From Pedobacter chinensis (GTDB taxonomy: Bacteria > Bacteroidota > Bacteroidia > Sphingobacteriales > Sphingobacteriaceae): DNA of 64,000 nt. Below the pieces are notes generated by a model. The model was not told the origin of the DNA, did no database searches, and saw only the letters and a program-made list of their open reading frames with translations. This document shows, piece after piece, positions 16,830 to 25,449 of the stretch. How positions within the stretch are numbered: the stretch's first letter is position 1; each line of letters begins with the position of its first letter. The DNA lies in assembly GCF_003339865.1 (NCBI RefSeq), contig NZ_QPKV01000010.1, positions 119,058 to 183,057 of the forward strand, given 5' to 3'. The translations under genes were made by a program, and so were the position numbers.

Positions 16830-18254
16830 CTAATCCTCCCGACTTCCATCATCGGCCATTCGAACCATTTTCGGTTCAAACTTAGCTATAACATCAACCA
16901 ATTCAGTTTGAGCAGCCATTACTTTATTAATATCTTTATAAGCCATTGGCGCTTCATCTAAACCAGCGCCGATCAGGGTCACGTTGTGGTCTTTCAAAAT
17001 GGCTTTCATTTCTGAACGTGTAATGCTTTGAATGGCTTTAGTACGGCTCATTTGTCGGCCTGCACCATGTGATGCCGAATTGATTGCACTTGTTTCTCCT
17101 TTTCCTCTGACCAAGAATCCTGGAGCAGTCATACTTCCTGGTATAATCCCCATCACACCTTTTCCTGCAGGTGTTGCACCTTTACGATGAACAATTACCT
17201 CTTCGCCATTAAGCATTTCTTTCCAGGCAAAGTTATGATGGTTTTCTACTTTGGCTAAAACCTTTGCACCAATCGCTTTGGTTAATCGTTTATGAATAAC
17301 CTCATGGCAAGCAGAAGCATAATCGCCAGCTAAATTCATGGCAATCCAGTATTCCTGTCCTTCAGCAGAGTTTAAATCCAGATAGGCCAAATTCAAAGCC
17401 TCTTTCGGGAGCTTACAAATCTCTTTCGCCAGTTTGGTATAATGCCCTGCAATGGTAGCGCCAAATCCGCGTGAACCTGAATGTGTTAACAAAGCCACGT
17501 AACGGCCTTTATCAATATTTAAAATTTCATCCCGCGTTGCGAAATCTATAATTCCCCACTCTACAAAATGATTTCCACCGCCTGAAGTACCCAATTGCGC
17601 CCAGGCTTTTCCATGTAAGCTTTTAAGGAAAGGTGTTGAATTGAAAGCGTCGTTTTCTAAAACCTCATGATCTGCCTTTTCACTCCCTTTAAAATTTTGA
17701 CCAGCACCAAACTTGGTAAAAGCAATTAATTCGCGTTTGTACATTGCATCTTTTCCAAAGTAGTGTTTCTCCGGAATGTCGAAAATACTTAAGGCCATTC
17801 GACAACCAATATCAACACCAACACCATAAGGAATAATCGCATTTCTAGTCGCTAAAACACCACCAATAGGTAACCCATAACCCTGATGCGCGTCTGGCAT
17901 TAAAGCTCCTGCCACCGAAACCGGCAATTTCATGGCAATATCCATTTGGTTTCTGGCACCCTCTTCAATATAATCGGCTCCAAAAGTGATGTAAGCTTTA
18001 GCGTTTTCCTTCAACTTGATTGTGCCGTCAGATTTTGGATTGGCGTCATTTATTAAAGCTGCTGCCAATGTGCTTAACACTTCATCGTCCAAAAAACTTT
18101 CTGGATAATCTTTTACCTTCTTAAATAAAGCCAATAGCTCTTTTTCTTCAATATCTGCGAAATGATCTTTCAGGATATCCAATGCCAGGCCTAATATCTT
18201 TCCTTCCGAATAACCTATTTCTATCAGATCTTTTCCTGTAATGTTGTTTTTCAT
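16830..18254 (-). CDS. rtcB: RNA ligase RtcB
   Basis: 474 residues. RtcB seals RNA ends carrying 2',3'-cyclic phosphate or 3'-phosphate to 5'-OH ends with GTP and Mn2+. The metal and guanylate residues are intact: D148 and C151 in GVDIGCRM, H229 in GGNHF, H258 in THSGSRG, H339/H340 in ENHHNF, and the guanylylated H396 in SHGAGRQMSR. The gene follows the slipin gene with a 61-bp gap and is probably in one transcript with it, preceded by a 1-kb leader with tRNA-like modules. No RtcA cyclase or RtcR regulator is in the window; a divergent WYL protein may take the regulatory role. Confidence 0.95.
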   Translation of the reverse strand: MKNNITGKDLIEIGYSEGKILGLALDILKDHFADIEEKELLALFKKVKDYPESFLDDEVLSTLAAALINDANPKSDGTIKLKENAKAYITFGADYIEEGARNQMDIAMKLPVSVAGALMPDAHQGYGLPIGGVLATRNAIIPYGVGVDIGCRMALSIFDIPEKHYFGKDAMYKRELIAFTKFGAGQNFKGSEKADHEVLENDAFNSTPFLKSLHGKAWAQLGTSGGGNHFVEWGIIDFATRDEILNIDKGRYVALLTHSGSRGFGATIAGHYTKLAKEICKLPKEALNLAYLDLNSAEGQEYWIAMNLAGDYASACHEVIHKRLTKAIGAKVLAKVENHHNFAWKEMLNGEEVIVHRKGATPAGKGVMGIIPGSMTAPGFLVRGKGETSAINSASHGAGRQMSRTKAIQSITRSEMKAILKDHNVTLIGAGLDEAPMAYKDINKVMAAQTELVDVIAKFEPKMVRMADDGSRED

Positions 18255-18315
18255 TTTACTTTAACTTATCCTCGGCAGGCATCATGCACCTAGCCGAGGG
18301 GTTTCTAAATTTAAT

Positions 18316-19413
18316 TTATTTTACGAAGATTTGTTTCAATTGATCTACAATTTGTCCGCTGCCCGATAAGCTGATGTTATTGATTTTTTCTGCAATTTTC
18401 TCAACATATTCCATCTCTTTTAATTTATACAACATGCTGTTGTCTTCCATTAATTTGGCAGTGTTCAACAAACTTCTGGTCGATGCTGTTTCCTCTCTCC
18501 GTGTAATAATATTGGCTTGAGCTCTTTTTTCGGCAACCAAAACCTGATTCATAATTTCCTTAACATCTCCTGGTAAAACAATATCTTTAACACCACAGTT
18601 CATTAATTTTACACCCAGGTTTTCAACTTTATCCAAGGTTAAACTCATTACCATTTCAGTAATTTTTTCTTTGCTTTCCATCAACTCATCAAAAGTCATT
18701 AAACCAATACTCTCTCTTAATGCCAATTGCATGGTGATGTACAATTGTTTCTCAAATTCCTTATTCTCCAATAATGCTTTGATAATATCGTTAACTTTGT
18801 ATTGAATACTAAAGTTTACCCGCAATTGTGCTTTATCTTTTGTTAAAATTTCTTGTCCGATAATCTCCATGTTTAATTGTCTTATATCGGTTTTTAAAAC
18901 TTGAATTGTCGTACTGTTTTTCCAATAAACATAGGTTCCGGCATCTAATAAATTTTCAAACCTACCGTTGGTAAATAATAAAGCTTTTTCGAAAGATTCT
19001 ACTTTGTAAGCTCGGATGAAGTTTAATAATGGTGCTTTCTCCAACAAGTTTTTATCAATCGTTTCATCAATGAAGATGTTGCTGGTATCAACCTTAATGA
19101 AGTTATATTCCGACAAACCTTTCCAGATGGCATGTCTGCCAGCAGTTAAAACGTTCTTGAAGTTGTTGTTTTGATAAACCAAAACCAACTCATTATCCGC
19201 AACATTTACTAAGTGAATTAAATTCACAAAATCTTCGTTTTCCAACAAAATATCCAGTTCGGCAACGGTATAAAAATACTCCTTGCTCATGTCGTATAAA
19301 GCCACATTATCGCCAAAACCTAACCAATAAGTTCCTGCTGTTAAAACTCTTTTTAATTTTCCTTTTTTAAACACCAATCCAACATAATTGGTGTTAATGG
19401 TTACTCTTTTCAT
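18316..19413 (-). CDS. Slipin (SPFH/band 7 family protein)
   Basis: 365 residues. An SPFH domain (about 135-300) includes LRVNFSIQYKVNDI, the LALRESIGLMTFDELMESKEKI helix and LMNCGVKDIVLPGDVKEIMNQVLVAEKRAQAN, typical of slipins. The N-terminal half repeats the short element VFKKGKLKRVLTAGTYW / LVYQNNNFKNVLTAGRHAIW / LLFTNGRFENLLDAGTYVYW three times (about 14-30, 78-97, 145-164), which is unusual. There is no clear N-terminal membrane hairpin. Slipins scaffold membrane or protein complexes; its pairing with RtcB suggests a role in organising RNA repair, but that is inference. Confidence 0.85.
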   Translation of the reverse strand: MKRVTINTNYVGLVFKKGKLKRVLTAGTYWLGFGDNVALYDMSKEYFYTVAELDILLENEDFVNLIHLVNVADNELVLVYQNNNFKNVLTAGRHAIWKGLSEYNFIKVDTSNIFIDETIDKNLLEKAPLLNFIRAYKVESFEKALLFTNGRFENLLDAGTYVYWKNSTTIQVLKTDIRQLNMEIIGQEILTKDKAQLRVNFSIQYKVNDIIKALLENKEFEKQLYITMQLALRESIGLMTFDELMESKEKITEMVMSLTLDKVENLGVKLMNCGVKDIVLPGDVKEIMNQVLVAEKRAQANIITRREETASTRSLLNTAKLMEDNSMLYKLKEMEYVEKIAEKINNISLSGSGQIVDQLKQIFVK

Positions 19414-19692
19414 GTTTTTTGATGTTAAAATTTATTTCTGTTATTTTTCTTTTTAAAAACGTTGTGGAAGAACATTTATCCGTTCTTTGCGGAAGTAAAA
19501 GCTTATTAAGCCATGTTTAAAAATGAAATCAGATTTGTCTAATCAGGTTTAAACACTTTAAAGTATTTGCCCTTTCGAGTTCACTCATTTGATTTTTAAT
19601 TTTCTCTTTGTTTACTAATACTTGCTGAGCAAAGCACAAATTCGCTTTTTGGGTTTCGAAAAATCCTTAAGCCAAATGCTGTTTCACAACGC

Positions 19693-19770
19693 TGGTTTTT
19701 GAGAAATTTGAAGTATCTCTTCTTTTTAGATGGAAACTAAATCCATTGCATTACCATTTTGCTATTCCAA
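19693..19770 (-). ncRNA. tRNA-like module 3 (Gln-like, degenerate)
   Basis: 78 nt. From the 5' end: TTGGAATA, a D-arm GCA-AAATGGTAA-TGC, a perfect 5-bp anticodon arm ATGGA-TTTAGTT-TCCAT with a 7-nt loop (anticodon position reads UAG), a T-loop-like TTCAAAT with a poor stem, and a terminal ACCA. The D- and anticodon arms resemble tRNA-Gln. The acceptor ends do not pair with each other; instead TTGGAA (19765-19770) can pair with TTCCAA at the 3' end of module 2. It is not a normal tRNA gene. Confidence 0.55.
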
Positions 19771-19774
19771 GTGA

Positions 19775-19835
19775 TGGTTGGAAGCAGGATTCGAACCTGC
19801 ATGATTTGGTTGTTATTCTACCCCTGAATTATTCC
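19775..19835 (-). ncRNA. tRNA-like module 2, with D- and T-arms but no anticodon arm
   Basis: 61 nt. Acceptor GGAA pairs with TTCC; a D-arm ATTC-AGGGGTA-GAAT has a GG loop (19815-19829); then only about 14 nt (no anticodon stem); then a perfect T-arm GCAGG-TTCGAAT-CCTGC (19784-19800) with the invariant T-loop and a terminal ACCA. The T-arm and 3' end are good enough to be recognised by tRNA-processing or CCA enzymes, yet decoding is impossible. Lacking the anticodon arm recalls the tRNA-like module of prokaryotic Y RNAs (comparison from knowledge, not homology). Confidence 0.65.
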
Positions 19836-19840
19836 GGTCT

Positions 19841-19907
19841 TGATCGGAAGTGGGATTCGAACCCACGACACACAACTTGTTTAGACACTCTATCATAATT
19901 TCTATCA
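19841..19907 (-). ncRNA. tRNA-like module 1
   Basis: About 67 nt; the 5' boundary is uncertain. A perfect T-arm GTGGG-TTCGAAT-CCCAC lies at 19850-19866. The 3' arm TTCCGATCA can pair with TGATAGAA (19900-19907) with one mismatch and one bulge. The D-arm is weak, and the middle (GTGTCTAAACAAGTTGTGTGTC) has no clear 5-bp anticodon stem. Five bases separate it from module 2. Confidence 0.5.
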
Positions 19908-20348
19908 GAATATTCAATGCAACTGCATGAATACTTTGGGGCTATTCTGAAACCCACAACTTTGGATAGTCATTATTTTAGTACTGCCATCCCTTTCGGG
20001 ATTTCTTTATAATGATTTTTTGATAATTCCAGAATTATACTGTCGTTTAGGGTTATCGTTACCCTGAAGTTATTTAAGGGTCTTTAAGGCTATTAAGATG
20101 CTGAAACAAGTTCAACACGACAATGAGCTTAAATGAACAACGAATAGGTTATTCCAAAATAATCTTGTTATTGTTTCTCAAAGAACTTTATCGACTGGCG
20201 ACATTACAAAGATGCCACCCGTACTACGCGACAGATTTGCGTAGCAAAAATTAATTATCTAGGTAATGGCTAATTAGTTGATTTTTAATTCAATAAAATT
20301 TGTTTTGCTTAGGCTTTAATCAGTTTTGGTTTCAATTGTGCAATTGTA

Positions 20349-20380
20349 TTGCGTAGATGTAAAAGACTTTTATATCTTTA
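20349..20380 (+). promoter_or_regulatory. Promoter of the WYL regulator
   Basis: TTG (20349-20351), 21-nt spacing, TATCTTTA (20373-20380), one mismatch from TAnnTTTG. It lies about 50 bp before the ATG at 20430. Confidence 0.45.
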
Positions 20381-20429
20381 AACTAAGCTAAATCAACAGA
20401 ATTTTAGCAGAAAACTAAACTCACTGAGA

Positions 20430-21452
20430 ATGGCTGTAAATAAATTGGCACTTATCCGATACAAAACCATTGATGATTGCCTGAAAAATCGATTTCGCAA
20501 ATGGACGCTGGAAGATATTATCGAAAAGGTTTCAGCAACACTTTATGAGCTGGAGGGAATTACTTCTGGCGTAAGTAAAAGAACCATCCAGGCCGATATT
20601 CAATTGATGCGAAGCGATAAGCTAGGCTACAATGCACCAATTGTAGTAAAAGATAAACGCTTTTATGCTTATGATGATCCAAATTTTAGTATTACAAGAG
20701 TACCAATCAATAATGCTGATGTAGATAAAATGAAAGAAATTGTGGGTGTACTTAAACAGTTTAATGCCTTTAATTATTTTGATGAGATGAGCGATATGAT
20801 TGCTCGTTTAGAGAATAACCTTTACAAATCGACTAAGCAAAGCGGTAATAAGATTCAGTTGGAAAGCAATAAATTAGTTAAGGGTTTAGAATGTATTCCA
20901 TCGTTATATCAGGCGGTCTTAAATAAACGGTCACTGTTAATTGAATATAAATCTTTCAAAGCACAGCAAGCTCAGCAGGGGATTTACTATCCATATTTAT
21001 TAAAGGAATACAGAAACCGATGGTTTTTAATTTGCAAGGCAAAAAAACGCCCCGGGATTTTAAACCTGGCTTTAGATCGGATTGTAGAATTTCAAGAACT
21101 GCCAAATGAAGCGTTTGTGGGCTATCAGGGCATAGATTTTGAGCGGTATTATGATGATTTAATTGGTGTAACAAAAAATGAAAGAGACCGGGCACAAAAA
21201 GTGATTCTGGAATTTACTAACGACCATGCTCCTTACATAGTGACCAAGCCTTTACATCAATCGCAGATAATATTGAACAAAAACGAGAAAACAACAACCT
21301 TTAGAATAGATGTGGTTTTAAACTATGAACTGGAACGTGAAATTTTGGGTTTTGGAGAATGCGTTAAAGTGCTTTCACCAAGATTATTGATCTCAAAGAT
21401 TAAAAAGCGATTAGAACAAACCTTCAGTCAGTATGAAGTGAAGGAAGTGTAG
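20430..21452 (+). CDS. WYL-domain transcriptional regulator
   Basis: 340 residues. An N-terminal helix-turn-helix-like region (about 1-70, with GVSKRTIQADIQLMRSD) is followed by a WYL domain (about 160-235, with LLIEYKSF, YYPYLLKEYRNRWFLICKAKKRPGILNLALDRI) and a C-terminal WCX-like region. WYL domains sense nucleic acids or other ligands and often control defence and DNA- or RNA-damage genes. It is divergent from the slipin-rtcB leader, so it is the natural candidate to regulate that locus in place of the sigma54 activator RtcR (inference). Confidence 0.85.
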   Translation: MAVNKLALIRYKTIDDCLKNRFRKWTLEDIIEKVSATLYELEGITSGVSKRTIQADIQLMRSDKLGYNAPIVVKDKRFYAYDDPNFSITRVPINNADVDKMKEIVGVLKQFNAFNYFDEMSDMIARLENNLYKSTKQSGNKIQLESNKLVKGLECIPSLYQAVLNKRSLLIEYKSFKAQQAQQGIYYPYLLKEYRNRWFLICKAKKRPGILNLALDRIVEFQELPNEAFVGYQGIDFERYYDDLIGVTKNERDRAQKVILEFTNDHAPYIVTKPLHQSQIILNKNEKTTTFRIDVVLNYELEREILGFGECVKVLSPRLLISKIKKRLEQTFSQYEVKEV

Positions 21453-21482
21453 AATCATCCTTAAACTAAGCAGGAGAAACGC

Positions 21483-22262
21483 TTACATCAACGAACTAAC
21501 ATGTTGCGTAAGTGCTACAAAATCTTCAACGGTTAACTGCTCTGCTCTTTTCTCAAAATAAATATGGTTGTCCATTTTATCTTTTGGCATAACGGCAGAT
21601 AAGGCGTTTCTCAATGTTTTTCTTCGCTGGTTAAAGCCTGCTTTAACCACACGCCAGAATAATTTTTCATCACAATCCAATGCCTCTACTTCGTTTCTGG
21701 TCAATCGAATAACTGCAGAATGCACCTTTGGCGGCGGATTAAATGTTCCGGGTTTAACAGTAAAAAGGTATTCAATTTTATAATAGGCCTGAAGAAAAAC
21801 GCTCAAGATTCCGTATTCCTTATTTCCTGATGGAGCAGCGCACCGTTGAGCCACTTCTTTTTGAAACATTCCCACCATTTCTACAACTTTATTGCGGTTA
21901 TCTAAAATCTTAAATAAAATTTGAGATGAAATGTTGTAAGGAAAATTACCAATAATCGCGAATTGATGAGGGAAAATCGAATCAAAATCAAGCTTCAAAA
22001 AGTCGCCGTTAATTAAACGATCACCTAATTGCGGGTATTTTTCATTAAGAAAATGAAACGACTCCGTGTCAATATCAATCAGATAAGTTTGTAAATCGTC
22101 CCTTTGCAGTAAAAAATCAGAAAGAATTCCCATTCCAGGCCCAACTTCCAATACCTGATTGTATTTATCGGTGTTAACCAAACTTTCTACAATACGATTG
22201 GCAATGCCTTTATCAGTTAAAAAATGTTGACCTAAATGTTTTTTCGCTTTTACTAAACTCAT
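21483..22262 (-). CDS. rsmA: 16S rRNA dimethyladenosine transferase
   Basis: 259 residues from ATG 22262 (MSLVKAKKHLGQHFL). The frame opens 15 codons earlier, in repeat DNA reading CCCCAACCCCTAAAGGGG. It dimethylates two adjacent adenosines in helix 45 of 16S rRNA. SAM motif VLEVGPGMGILSDFLL (about 39-54) and the NFPYNISSQILFKIL catalytic motif are intact. It ends 31 bp from the WYL gene, tail to tail. Confidence 0.94.
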   Translation of the reverse strand: MSLVKAKKHLGQHFLTDKGIANRIVESLVNTDKYNQVLEVGPGMGILSDFLLQRDDLQTYLIDIDTESFHFLNEKYPQLGDRLINGDFLKLDFDSIFPHQFAIIGNFPYNISSQILFKILDNRNKVVEMVGMFQKEVAQRCAAPSGNKEYGILSVFLQAYYKIEYLFTVKPGTFNPPPKVHSAVIRLTRNEVEALDCDEKLFWRVVKAGFNQRRKTLRNALSAVMPKDKMDNHIYFEKRAEQLTVEDFVALTQHVSSLM

Positions 22263-22416
22263 ACCCCAACCCCTAAAGGGGCTTTTAAAAAATAAAATTA
22301 TTAGCAAAGATAGGCTTATTATTCCTTTGCATATAACTTAGTGTTCTTTGCGGTTTCATTTTTTTTAAAGTGTTTAAACGAAAATCAGTAATTTGCACAA
22401 AAATTTTCCGGTAATT

Positions 22417-23496
22417 ATGAGCAATAAACTTAAAATTGGCATTAGTATAGGCGACGTGAATGGAATAGGTTTAGAGGTAATCATCAAAACATTATCCAAT
22501 CCTGCTATTTTAAATTATTGCACTCCAATTGTTTATGGCCATACAAAAGTTTCATCTTTCCACAGAAAAGCTAATAATCTTGGCGATTTTAGCTTTAATG
22601 TAATTAGCCATGCCAATCAGGCACAGTTAAAAAGAGCAAATATGATCAATTGCTGGGAGGAAGATGTGAAAATCGAACTTGGTCAAATAACTGCAACCGG
22701 CGGGAAATATGCGCTTTTATCGTTAGAAAGAGCAACAGCCGATTTAGTGAGCGGCGATATTGATGCTTTGGTCACTGCTCCAATCAATAAGCACAATATC
22801 CAATCAGAAACTTTTGCTTTCCCGGGGCATACTGAATATTTGCAGGAAAAAAGTGGAAGCAAAGATGTATTGATGTTCTTGATCAGCGAGAATTTACGCG
22901 TTGGAGTAGTTACTGGCCATATTCCGGTTAAAGATGTTCCTGGCGCCATCACTAAAGATAAAATTGTAAATAAATTAAAACTGATCAACGATAGCCTAAA
23001 AAAAGATTTTTGGATCGAGAAACCAAAAATTGCCGTTTTGGGCTTAAATCCTCACGCCAGCGATAATGGTTTACTGGGTACAGAAGAGGCAGAAATTATT
23101 ACACCTGCCATTCAGGAAGCCTATGATAAAGGCATTATATGTTTTGGCCCTTATCCTGCTGATGGTTTCTTTGGGAATGGTAGCTACAAACAGTTCGATG
23201 CTGTTTTAGCCATGTACCACGATCAGGGTTTAATTCCTTTCAAAACCCTGGCCTTCCATAATGGGGTAAATTATACTGCAGGCTTGAATTTTGTTCGTAC
23301 CTCTCCCGATCATGGCACAGGTTACGATATTGCAGGTAAGGATCTGGCCGATTCCACTTCATTCACAGAAGCATTGTTCTCGGCTATTCACATTGTGAAA
23401 AACCGTAGAGAACAAGAGGAAATGCTGAGCAACCAATTGCGTACTGGTGGAAAAGTTGTGGAAACACAGTTCGATATTAAGGATGACGCTTCATAA
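22417..23496 (+). CDS. pdxA: 4-hydroxythreonine-4-phosphate dehydrogenase
   Basis: 359 residues from ATG 22417 (MSNKLKIGISIGDVNGIG); an upstream TTG in frame is unlikely. It oxidises 4-phosphohydroxy-L-threonine in pyridoxal phosphate synthesis. Family motifs GDVNGIGLEV, TAPINKHNI, FPGHTEYL, MYHDQGLIPFK and HGTGYDIAGK are present; the histidines in these are metal ligands. Divergent from rsmA. Confidence 0.94.
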   Translation: MSNKLKIGISIGDVNGIGLEVIIKTLSNPAILNYCTPIVYGHTKVSSFHRKANNLGDFSFNVISHANQAQLKRANMINCWEEDVKIELGQITATGGKYALLSLERATADLVSGDIDALVTAPINKHNIQSETFAFPGHTEYLQEKSGSKDVLMFLISENLRVGVVTGHIPVKDVPGAITKDKIVNKLKLINDSLKKDFWIEKPKIAVLGLNPHASDNGLLGTEEAEIITPAIQEAYDKGIICFGPYPADGFFGNGSYKQFDAVLAMYHDQGLIPFKTLAFHNGVNYTAGLNFVRTSPDHGTGYDIAGKDLADSTSFTEALFSAIHIVKNRREQEEMLSNQLRTGGKVVETQFDIKDDAS

Positions 23497-23530
23497 GGTA
23501 AAAGGTTGAGGGAATTAAGGCTGAAAGTAA
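23494..23530. repeat. Solo AAGGTTGAGGG-type repeat after pdxA
   Basis: AAGGTAAAAGGTTGAGGGAATTAAGGCTGAAAG, the same family as the arms around the first IVP gene, without a gene or partner. The rest of the gap to 23793 shows nothing I can name. Confidence 0.45.
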
Positions 23531-23793
23531 AAGCTTGAGTGCCCAAAGATTTTTTAGGTGATTAATTATTTGTAAAGCAGGTTCTGCATTTCATCGGTTC
23601 TGAAAGCCCTGCTATTCGTTGCAATATTTTTTAATTTCTACTATTCCACCCATTTATCGTACTTGCGTTAAGGAAAGATGTGGCAATCTTTCTGCTTTGG
23701 TGCAACAAAAAATATTTCCACTTCTATCAGGTTTATTTTAGTTAAAATTGTACTATCAACTTAATTTTAAATTAAGACTTTAGTGTATTAAAA

Positions 23794-24648
23794 ATGATAA
23801 ATCCCATGTCAAAATTACGCCCAATTATAAAACCAGAAGATTTAACCTGGTTAAACCAGGATGATGAAATTGTTATTGTAGATGCCAGTGCTGGCTCAAA
23901 AGCCCGGTACGATGAACAACATTTAGCGGGAGCGCTTTTCGTTGATGTAAACGAAGATTTAGCGAATGTTGGAGATTTTGCTGCAGGTGGACGACATCCA
24001 TTGCCAACTTTCAATCAATTTGCTGATGTTTTACAGAAACTGGGCATTACAAAAAATAGCCATGTTATTGTTTACGATGATAAAAATGGCAGCAATGCTG
24101 CGGCCAGGCTTTGGTGGATGCTGAGAGCAATTGAGCATGACAAAGTTCAGGTTATTGATGGTGGATTTCAAGCGGCCATAAAAGCGGGCTTCCCAACAAC
24201 GAACAAAGTTGAAATTCCAAAATCTGTTGATAAATATGAAATCAAAGCCTGGAATTTACCTTTATCAAATATTGATGAAGTAGAAAAAATAGCAAAAACA
24301 GATGATCACATTGTGGTTGATGTTCGCGATGCAAATCGTTTTGCAGGTTTAACGGAGCCAATAGATACGATTGCCGGTCATATACCCGGCGCTATCAATA
24401 TACCTTTTACCGAAAACCTGGATGAAAATGGTTCATTTTTAGCACCTGAAATTTTAAAAGAAAAATATACTCAGGCCTTCGCTTCCATTGAACCGGATAA
24501 TATTATTATTCATTGCGGTTCAGGCATTACAGCTTGTCATACACTTTTAGCTATGGATTATGCAGGATTACCGGTTCCTAAACTTTATGTTGGCTCCTGG
24601 AGCGAGTGGAGCAGAAATAACAAGGAAATGGTTTTGGCAATTAATTAA
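23794..24648 (+). CDS. sseA: Sulfurtransferase with two rhodanese domains
   Basis: 284 residues, two rhodanese domains (about 10-125 and 150-280). The C-terminal active loop is CGSGITA (Cys near 249), the form usual for mercaptopyruvate sulfurtransferases, while thiosulfate enzymes have CRxGxT. It would transfer sulfur from 3-mercaptopyruvate to an acceptor. A second ATG 12 bp downstream is an equally possible start. The gene symbol follows the CGSG motif only. Confidence 0.85.
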   Translation: MINPMSKLRPIIKPEDLTWLNQDDEIVIVDASAGSKARYDEQHLAGALFVDVNEDLANVGDFAAGGRHPLPTFNQFADVLQKLGITKNSHVIVYDDKNGSNAAARLWWMLRAIEHDKVQVIDGGFQAAIKAGFPTTNKVEIPKSVDKYEIKAWNLPLSNIDEVEKIAKTDDHIVVDVRDANRFAGLTEPIDTIAGHIPGAINIPFTENLDENGSFLAPEILKEKYTQAFASIEPDNIIIHCGSGITACHTLLAMDYAGLPVPKLYVGSWSEWSRNNKEMVLAIN

Positions 24649-24873
24649 CGAAATCGTTCTCGATTGTAATGAGGATGCAAGAGAAACATTTTATTGTGAA
24701 AATTCATTATCATTTAAGTAATACCGTATAACGATATAAAAGCAGAACTTTAGAACCGAAAAGCAATGGAAACTGGTTTTCAAAAAAATAGGATTCAGAC
24801 TAACATTCTGAAAACCTGCTCCCCTAACAGCAACAATTTTTAAAAAACATTTTTTATCTAATTATTTTATCCC

Positions 24874-24881
24874 TACATTTG
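24874..24881 (+). promoter_or_regulatory. -7 element of the yceD-rpmF-plsX-fabH-accBC operon
   Basis: TACATTTG is a full TAnnTTTG match 23 bp before the TTG start of yceD; the -33 position holds only TTT. The gap 24649-24903 otherwise shows only a short GGTTTTCA/TGAAAACC inverted pair. Confidence 0.45.
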
Positions 24882-24903
24882 CAGGCTAAAATTTTACAGT
24901 ACT

Positions 24904-25434
24904 TTGAAGCCATTAAAACAATTTTCTATACCGTTTACCGGATTAAAATTGGGAGTTCATCACTTTGATTATGAGCTTGATGATCGTTTTTTTAACGCAT
25001 TTGAGTATTCATTAATTAAAAGCGGTAAATTAAAAGTAGACCTGGAACTTGAGAAACAAGAGACCATGTTGCTTTTAAGATTTAAAGTTATTGGAACAGT
25101 AAATTTAGATTGCGATAAATGTTTATCGGAATTTGCTTATCCGGTAAATCTGTACGAAAGGCAGATTGTAAAATTTGCAGAAGATGAGCTGGAAAGCGAT
25201 GATGAGGAAATCATTACATTAAGCCGTAAAGATACTGAGATTGATATATCGGCATCTTTATATGAAATAATTAATGTGGCAGTACCTTACATTAAAAACT
25301 GCGGGCAAGCAGATAAAGATTGCGATCAGGAAATGATTGATCGTTTAGAACAACTCTCTATCGATAAGCAAGCAGAAGAAAACGAACAAACAAGCGACCC
25401 GCGTTGGGAAGCACTAAATAAGTTAAAAAAATAA
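24904..25434 (+). CDS. yceD: YceD/DUF177 family protein
   Basis: 176 residues starting with TTG; the next ATG is about 50 codons inside the conserved domain, so the TTG start is favoured. DUF177 features: FDYELDDRFF, then the LDCDKCLSEFAYPV segment with a CxxC pair (about 75-88) and an acidic tail. The family is linked to 23S rRNA accumulation and always precedes rpmF; here the gap to rpmF is 15 bp. Confidence 0.85.
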   Translation: MKPLKQFSIPFTGLKLGVHHFDYELDDRFFNAFEYSLIKSGKLKVDLELEKQETMLLLRFKVIGTVNLDCDKCLSEFAYPVNLYERQIVKFAEDELESDDEEIITLSRKDTEIDISASLYEIINVAVPYIKNCGQADKDCDQEMIDRLEQLSIDKQAEENEQTSDPRWEALNKLKK

Positions 25435-25449
25435 TTAGATTATACACCA

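Larger units (their letters stand above)
19414..20429 (-). other. 1-kb non-coding leader between slipin-rtcB and the divergent WYL gene
   Basis: No ORF fits this gap. Read toward slipin (minus strand) it holds, in order: a 6-bp hairpin (CTACGC/GCGTAG, 20224-20244), a 5-bp hairpin with 7-nt loop (20049-20065), a GAAA-tetraloop hairpin ATCCC-GAAA-GGGAT (19989-20002), a 9-bp bulged hairpin (19911-19933), then three tandem tRNA-like modules (19907 down to 19693) with 4-5 nt spacers, and about 280 bp without clear structure. A weak -7-like AATTTTTG lies at 20248-20255. The most plausible reading is a long structured 5' leader of the slipin-rtcB mRNA or a separate small RNA. Confidence 0.6.

Noticed and set aside
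19693..19907. Functional tRNA genes
   Set aside because: None has all arms: module 1 lacks a clear anticodon stem, module 2 lacks the anticodon arm, module 3 lacks a paired T-stem and acceptor.
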